This document shows, piece after piece, positions 59,001 to 64,000 of a stretch of DNA of 64,000 bases. The stretch is taken from assembly GCA_037013685.1 (NCBI GenBank), contig CM072899.1:1233479-1297478 (forward strand), read 5' to 3'. Below the pieces are notes generated by a model that saw only the letters and a list, made by a program, of their open reading frames with translations, made no database searches and had not been told where the DNA came from. This DNA is from Acridotheres tristis (lineage: Eukaryota; Chordata; Aves; Passeriformes; Sturnidae). Each line of letters begins with the position of its first letter. Position 1 is the stretch's first letter. Position numbers and translations under genes: made by a program.

Positions 59001-62000
59001 CAGGCTCAGCTCACTTGAGTCGTGTTTCAGCTGTGTCACAGGCCAGAGCAGCCCCCTCACCTCTCCTGCTCCCCACAGCAGCACAGCCACGGCTCCCAGG
59101 GCTGAGGGGAGGCCAGGAGGTGCAAGCACCACAAGCTCCTGCAGGGTCTGTAAATAAAAGCCCTTTGCAGGGCTCAGAGAAGGAGCCCACAATTCCAGCT
59201 GCCATCCCGGGATGACATGCAGTTTCTCTGAAGAAGAGCCACAGGCCATCCACATTAGGGAAATTAGGAGCAGGAAGAAATGATATCCTCCCTTGTGAGC
59301 AAGTTTACTCACGCACATGGAAAACTTAGGCTTAATATCTAATTAGAGACAGTGACTAATGCAGAGCCTTCGAAAAGCAGAAGCTGCATTAGCTGCATCC
59401 AGCTCTAACGAGATCTCACTGCTAACACTGTGCTCTAATCAAACTGATCACAGGAGGGTTTGGGTTGGAAGGGACATTCAAGCAGACATCCAGTGCCACC
59501 CCCTGTCATGGGCAGGGACATCTTCCATTATCCCAGGCTGCTCCAAGCCCCAGTGTCCAACCTGGCTTTGGACACTTCCAGGGATCCAGGGACAGCCACA
59601 GCTTCTCTGGGACCCTGTGACCCACAGGGAAGGAAGGATTTATCCCTGATATCTAATCCAACCTCTCCAGCTCTCAGTTCAAAGCCACTCCCTCTCGTCT
59701 TGTCTCTCCAGGCCTTTTAGTCTGATTACAAATCGAGTGTTTGTTTACACTGTTGAAAGGTAAGGTTGAAACCCCTTACCAATGTAGAAAAGGATTATTC
59801 TAGAACTGGACTGTCTGCCTCTCGTGGCCTGTTCCCTTCAGCAGCAGTCAGGCCTTGTACCAAGCTTCCCTGTGTAAGTGGCTGAGCTCTCCCTTTAGTT
59901 TTCCATGTGCCTGATTTGATGGGCACAGATTACATTAGAGATTTATATTGGATTAAACTCACTGTTGTCGAGACTGGCAACAGCCCTTGGTTAGGGAGCA
60001 CACAACCTGCTAAGCCACACCAAGTTCCTGGTGTGCACTCCAGCTTTTAGAGCTACCCTACAGGGCATCTTGCTGTGTCATTCCTTTCATTTCAGTCTTG
60101 AGGAATCCCAACAGCCTCATCCACCCAAACCATTAACTGGCCTGCAGAGAGCAGTTGTTCTTTTCCTGCACTCATTCCCAAATGCAGACTCTGAACTAAA
60201 GTCAGTCAAGGAAGAAAATAAGAAGTCAGCTCTGCATGCCACGGACTGCACTTCTCTAAAAAGTGATTCTGCACTGGTAACTGAAACTTATGCTATTATT
60301 TGGTTTAAACCAATACAAACCTGAGCAAACCCCTTCCCTCTGGTTTTTTTTGTGTAAAGACTCACCAGATTTCCTAATTAAAAACTTCAGAAACGTGACC
60401 TGATGCTTCCAAACTAAAGCAGCTAAGGAGGCTGTGTCAGCATGCTCAACAGCTTCCTCCTTCCCCGGGGTTTTGCAAGGCTCTTTGAACGGCACTCACT
60501 CAGATAAATGCCTGGGTGTGATCCTAACATGTGGCTGAAACCTTGCAAGATTCAACCCCCGCAGAGGAGGCTGCAAACAGACTCCAGCTTTAGGAAAACT
60601 TCTCCCACTGGAGACAACTTAGATGGACTCAGCTACAGATGATGGAGATGAAGATGTGCAGCTACTGACTGCTGCACATACCTGCAGTGAGTTTCACAGG
60701 TAACTCCCCAAACATGTGCTGCTACTACTATACAGAAACAAAGCATTTTTTTTGTCAAGTGCCATCACCGGGAGGTCTCCAGAGGATGAAAAACCTGCAG
60801 AGAGCCCCCAGCTGCAGAAACACTCCAAGCACTATCAGCTCAGCAGCCACAGATCGAGGCTGTTCAACAATTTCAGAGTTCCATTTCTACAAATCCAAGC
60901 CCGGATGTATTGGCAGTGTGAAAGAAAAGGCTCCTGGCATTCCTGGGTTACTCCAGCAACTTTCAGCTAACAGATAGCCAGAGAAAAGTCACCTTTCATG
61001 AAGTAACCCATTTTCCATGATTATCAGGATGCCCACTGAGTGCTCACACCTGAGCTACACAATGGCTTGGTTATGTTTTGCCAGGCTGTTTGTCAGTGTG
61101 CAAGGATGATGCATAACTGCAAGAGAATGAAAGTCCTTTTCCCAGCCAGTAACTCATTCATCTGGCACTTAAATAAATACATTCTTACATGTATTCCATG
61201 GTGTTAAGGACACAGCCTCAAAAACCAAAAGACAAGCTGAAGGTGTGCTCACTCTGAAGCTGGAGACATCAACTTTCTCATTCTGAGTGCACTGCACTCA
61301 GGTCACTCAGCTCCCTGAAAAACCAAAAGCTACCCTGGCTGCCCATTTCAGGAGCTCTCCTGGAATGTCTTCCATCACACGCATCAGCAGAGCAGGACAC
61401 TGATGAAGCTGAACATGCCATTTAGGCAAAGTCACTCTTTATCTCGTTCAACAACGGAAAAGCTTCGTGTAGGAGTATTCCCACGCCCTTCCTTTACCTG
61501 CTCCAGGCACATCACCAGATCAGCAGGCCCCAGTGCAGCACTTTGCTGCTGATGGGCTTGTGCTTGTGAGTTGTACTTCTTAGGTTAAGTTGTACCTTAA
61601 GAGAAAGGAGATTATTTGATATCGGTTTCAGCACTCGATAAGCAAGTATTTGAGAGGAGAACCGTGAGTGAGTGGCTGCTGACACTTAAATGATTTAGGA
61701 CTACCGAAAACCAGTCAAAGGGAGGCGGCAGCTGAAGACACACAATGTTATCTCCACATCTGCTCACATGAGCCCCGCCACAGCGACACCCTGATGGAAA
61801 GGCGCCTTCAGAGCCCGCTGTGGGGCCGTGCCCTGCTGTGGGATCGCTGTCCCCGCGGTTCCCATTAGCACACGGAGTTTTCGGGAGGCACGGCAGCCCC
61901 CGGGCTCAGCCATCCCACCCAGCGAGGGCTCCCACGCTGCTCCCCGCGGCCCGGCCCGGTTCCATCCCCCCGGCCCGGCCCGGTTCCATCCCCCCGGCCC

Positions 62001-62211
62001 GGCCCGGTTCCATCCCCGCGGCCCGGTTCCATCCCCCCGGCCCGGGCCGGGCTCAGGCCGCTGCCGGCCCCGCCGCCGCCCCGCTCACCGCGATGACGTT
62101 GACGAAGGTGGTCTTGCCCGAGTACTGCAGCCCCACCAGGGTCAGCTCCATCTCCTCCTTCCAGAAGAGCGAGCGGAACCAGTCGAGCAGCCGGGACAGC
62201 AGCGCCAGCAT
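49992..62211 (-). CDS. ARL8B: ARL8B, ADP-ribosylation factor-like GTPase 8B (whole spliced CDS)
   Basis: Seven exons on the minus strand join to 186 codons, the exact length of vertebrate ARL8B: 62089-62211, 53519-53599, 52849-52922, 52361-52454, 51707-51774, 51435-51505 and 49992-50041. All introns are GT-AG with matching phases. The N-terminus [16 protein letters not shown] is the amphipathic helix that anchors Arl8 proteins to lysosomes. GTPase motifs are GLQYSGKTT (residues 27-35, including Thr34), IWDIGGQ with Gln75, and NKRD at 130-133. Arl8b on lysosomes recruits SKIP-kinesin and HOPS to drive outward transport and fusion. Differences from the human protein are conservative (Leu5, Val96, Asp for Glu after Arg100, Ala for Ser in MNLAAIQ). 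The ARL8A paralogue is less likely because of this residue pattern and the EDEM1 neighbour. Confidence 0.96.
51435..51505 (-). CDS. ARL8B: ARL8B coding exon 6
   Basis: It encodes [20 protein letters not shown] then DNI. SCK is the G5 base-contact motif. The length is 71 nt, the acceptor is TTCCTAG and the donor is GTAACT. Confidence 0.96.
51707..51774 (-). CDS. ARL8B: ARL8B coding exon 5
   Basis: It encodes [20 protein letters not shown] then EK and part of Met. NKRD (130-133) is the guanine-specificity motif. The length is 68 nt and the donor is GTAAGT. Confidence 0.96.
52361..52454 (-). CDS. ARL8B: ARL8B coding exon 4
   Basis: It encodes [20 protein letters not shown] then [11 protein letters not shown]. 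The length is 94 nt, the acceptor is CTTTAAAG, the donor is GTAAGT, and it ends in phase 0. Confidence 0.96.
52849..52922 (-). CDS. ARL8B: ARL8B coding exon 3
   Basis: It encodes [20 protein letters not shown] then VNAI and part of a Val codon. It carries switch II with Gln75. The length is 74 nt and the donor is GTAAGT. Confidence 0.96.
53519..53599 (-). CDS. ARL8B: ARL8B coding exon 2
   Basis: It encodes [20 protein letters not shown] then KGNVTIK, including the switch I threonine. The length is 81 nt, the acceptor is TTTTCCAG, the donor is GTATGT, and it is in phase 0. Confidence 0.96.
54650..54800 (+). mobile_element. CR1 LINE ORF2-end fragment (ARL8B intron 1)
   Basis: AACAGTGTGGCCGGCAGGAG and CAGGGCTGCCCGAGGAGCTT resemble the C-terminal coding part of CR1 reverse transcriptase ORF. 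It is degraded and no open frame remains. Confidence 0.4.
55130..55560. repeat. Possible old interspersed repeat (unidentified)
   Basis: This intronic stretch has a base composition and phrase structure (CTTCCTCCTGATTCTTACCC, GGCTTGATGGTCTCGAAGAG) unlike its surroundings. It may be a decayed retroposon. I do not recognise the family. Confidence 0.2.
57205..57410 (-). mobile_element. CR1 LINE 3' fragment (ARL8B intron 1)
   Basis: GAGTGGTTTCAACTGGGAGG, then CTGCCATGGGCAGGGGCACC and GCTCCAAGCCCTGTCCAGCC, match the antisense CR1 3' end. Confidence 0.75.
59452..59725 (-). mobile_element. CR1 LINE 3' end (ARL8B intron 1)
   Basis: GGGTTTGGGTTGGAAGGGAC leads through CCTGTCATGGGCAGGGACAT and GATATCTAATCCAACCTC to CCTCTCGTCTTGTC. 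This is about 270 bp of antisense CR1, the longest copy in the gene. Confidence 0.85.
61940..62045. repeat. GC-rich tandem repeat beside ARL8B exon 1
   Basis: CGGCCCGGCCCGGTTCCATC followed by CCC is repeated about four to five times in the first intron, ending about 45 bp from the exon 1 donor. Confidence 0.9.
62089..62211 (-). CDS. ARL8B: ARL8B coding exon 1
   Basis: Forty-one codons run from [20 protein letters not shown] to [15 protein letters not shown]. They include the lysosome-targeting amphipathic helix and the P-loop. The donor is GTGAGC. The same frame stays open for 425 codons upstream of this ATG, but the chosen Met is the conserved start and sits in the CpG island. Confidence 0.96.
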
Positions 62212-62307
62212 GGTGGCGGCGGGCGGGCGGGCCGGGGGCGCTGCGGGCCGGGCCGGGGGCGCTGCGGGTTGGGCCGGGCGATGGCTCCGGCGGGCCGGGA
62301 CGCTGCG

Positions 62308-62352
62308 GGCCGGGCTGTGCCGGGCTGTGCCGGGCTGTGCCGGGCTGTGCCG
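62308..62352. repeat. Decanucleotide repeat in ARL8B promoter
   Basis: CGGGCTGTGC is repeated about four to five times, about 100-140 bp upstream of the ARL8B start codon. Confidence 0.9.
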
Positions 62353-62439
62353 TGCCGGGCCGCGCTGGGCTGTGCCGGCCGCTGCTCTCGGCCGCTCCGG
62401 GACACCCGCGCTCGTCCGGGCCCGGCTCCCCCCGCCGCC

Positions 62440-62449
62440 CTCACGTGAC
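62440..62449 (-). promoter_or_regulatory. CLEAR-like TFEB/TFE3 motif
   Basis: CTCACGTGAC matches the palindromic CLEAR consensus GTCACGTGAC at nine of ten positions. CLEAR sites bind TFEB and TFE3 and control lysosomal genes, which fits ARL8B's role. Its activity is inferred. Confidence 0.45.
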
Positions 62450-62539
62450 GCCGCGGTCACCCGGCCAGGCTGGCCCCGCCCCGCTCCGCAGCGACCCCTG
62501 GCGGCCGGGAGGACCCGCGGCGGGAGAGGCGGGGCCGCC

Positions 62540-63490
62540 ATGGTGGGTGTGGCAATGAGGGGTGTGACACACCTGAGCCACCATGGTGGGTGTGACACAC
62601 CTGAGCAGCCATGGTGGGTGCGACAAGGAGGGGTGTGACACACCTGAGCCACCATGGTGGGTGTGGCAATGAGGGGTGTGACACACCTGAGCCCACCATG
62701 GTGGGTGTGACACACCTGAGCCGCCATGGTGGGTGTGACACACCTGAGCCACCATGGTGGGTGTGGCAATGAGGGGTGTGACACACCTGAGCCCACCATG
62801 GTGGGTGTGACACACCTGAGCCGCCATGGTGGGTGTGACACACCTGAGCCCACCATGGTGGGTGTGACACACCTGAGCAGCCATGGTGGGTGTGGCAATG
62901 AGGGGTGTGACACACCTGAGCCCACCATGGTGGGTGTGACACACCTGAGCCGCCATGGTGGGTGTGACAATGAGGGGTGTGACACACCTGAGCCGCCATG
63001 GTGGGTGTGGCAATGAGGGGTGTGACACACCTGAGCCGCCATGGTAGGTGTGACACACCTGAGCCGCCATGGTGGGTGTGGCAATGAGGGGTGTGACACA
63101 CCTGAGCCACCATGGTGGGTGTGACACACCTGAGCCGCCATGGTGGGTGTGACAATGAGGGGTGTGACACACCTGAGCCGCCATGGTGGGTGTGGCAATG
63201 AGGGGTGTGACACACCTGAGCAGCCATGGTGGGTGTGACAATGAGGGGTGTGACACACCTGAGCCGCCATGGTGGGTGTGACACACCTGAGCCACCATGG
63301 TGGGTGTGACAATGAGGGGTGTGACACACCTGAGCCCACCATGGTGGGTGTGACACACCTGAGCCGCCATGGTGGGTGTGACAATGAGGGGTGTGACACA
63401 CCTGAGCCCACCATGGTGGGTGTGACACACCTGAGCAGCCATGGTGGGTGTGGCAATGAGGGGTGTGACACACCTGAGCCCACCATGGAG
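62540..63490. repeat. Minisatellite upstream of ARL8B promoter
   Basis: About 950 bp are built from GCCACCATGGTGGGTGTGAC then ACACCTGA, with or without a GGCAATGAGGGGTGTGAC insert. Every unit carries the perfect palindrome CCACCATGGTGG or a variant, and a CACCTG E-box. Confidence 0.96.
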
Positions 63491-63534
63491 CAGGCTCTGC
63501 CCTGCCCTCTCCATCACAGGCTCCGTTAGGCTGG

Positions 63535-63775
63535 GGAAGACCCCCAAGGTCATCGGGTCCATCTTATGACCCAACATCACCTTGTCACCCAGACCTTGTC
63601 ACCATGTCCAGTCATTCCTCAGACACCTCCAGGGATGGGGACTCCACCAGCCTGGGCAGCCCTTCCAACACCTGCCCACCCTTTCCATGAAGAAATTCCT
63701 CTTGATGTCAAACCTGACCCGCCCCTGGCACAGTTTCCATCTGTGCCCTCTCATCCTTGCCCACTGTGGTGGGGA
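63535..63775 (-). mobile_element. CR1 LINE 3' fragment
   Basis: AGACACCTCCAGGGATGGGG, CACCAGCCTGGGCAGCCCTT and CATGAAGAAATTCCTCTTGA follow antisense CR1 order. A possible second piece starts near 63,930 and runs off the window. Confidence 0.75.
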
Positions 63776-64000
63776 TGTGGTGAAGAGGTGCCAGGGCCAC
63801 CCACATTCACAGTCACCCACAAACCCAACCCCAGCTTGCAGAGGAATACAGATTAAAAAGATATCAACTGTAAAATTTCCAGTTAGCCCAAGTTCATTTT
63901 AATCAAGTGAAATACAAAACCTTGTATGTGATCATAGAACTTCCAAAACCAGAGGGACCTCGTTATTCCCAGTTCTCCTCACATGACCAGATGTTCTCCA

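Larger units (their letters stand above)
61830..62560 (-). promoter_or_regulatory. ARL8B: ARL8B CpG-island promoter
   Basis: A CpG-rich, GC-rich region covers exon 1 and its upstream side. It contains a GC box near 62474 and an E-box CACGTG at 62442-62447, about 230 bp upstream of the ATG, inside TCACGTGAC. No TATA box is seen. Confidence 0.75.

Overview
The window is vertebrate nuclear DNA, most likely from a bird and probably a songbird. It has intron-rich genes with GT-AG introns and CpG-island promoters. It also has many CR1-type LINE 3' ends, a few avian-style LTRs, and a very high density of GC-rich and AT-rich minisatellites. Nothing bacterial or viral-episomal is seen. Gene order and orientation match the ARL8B-EDEM1 neighbourhood known from human 3p26 and, by synteny, avian chromosome 12. 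The species call is inference.

Two protein genes are present, both on the minus strand and transcribed from right to left. ARL8B, a lysosomal small GTPase, has seven coding exons between 62,211 and 49,992 that splice to 186 codons. EDEM1, an ER mannosidase-like degradation factor, has twelve coding exons between 43,115 and 32,798 that splice to 608 codons. I placed every splice junction by hand. All are GT-AG, and the phases close without a frameshift. Each gene starts in a GC-rich CpG island (about 42.74-43.48 kb and 61.83-62.56 kb). Their 3' UTRs probably end near 30.18 kb (EDEM1) and 48.1 kb (ARL8B, with a possible longer form to about 45.26 kb).

From 1 to about 30 kb I see no credible gene. 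This is the flank downstream of EDEM1, corresponding to the start of the EDEM1-GRM7 gene desert in other vertebrates. About a quarter of it is tandem repeats: at least ten separate arrays with units from 20 to 175 bp. Solo LTR-like pieces, CR1 fragments and some AT-rich unique stretches that may be conserved non-coding elements make up part of the rest. Long open frames there, such as those at 13.6-14.4 kb, are artefacts of repeats whose period is not a multiple of three.

From 30 to 43 kb lies EDEM1, and from 43 to 48 kb the intergenic or ARL8B 3' region. ARL8B runs from 48 to 62 kb. From 62.5 to 63.5 kb a minisatellite abuts the ARL8B promoter, followed by CR1 sequence to the end. The most unusual items are: an array at 18.84-19.8 kb packed with perfect AGGTCA direct repeats of DR4 and DR5 spacing; a near-perfect CLEAR (TFEB-type) motif in the ARL8B promoter; a 425-codon stop-free extension of the ARL8B frame upstream through the minisatellite; and a 30-bp minisatellite near the EDEM1 promoter that appears to have grown out of a CR1 element.

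The two genes work in different compartments. EDEM1 acts in ER glycoprotein quality control and ARL8B in lysosome positioning. Nothing in the sequence suggests a joint operon-like function.
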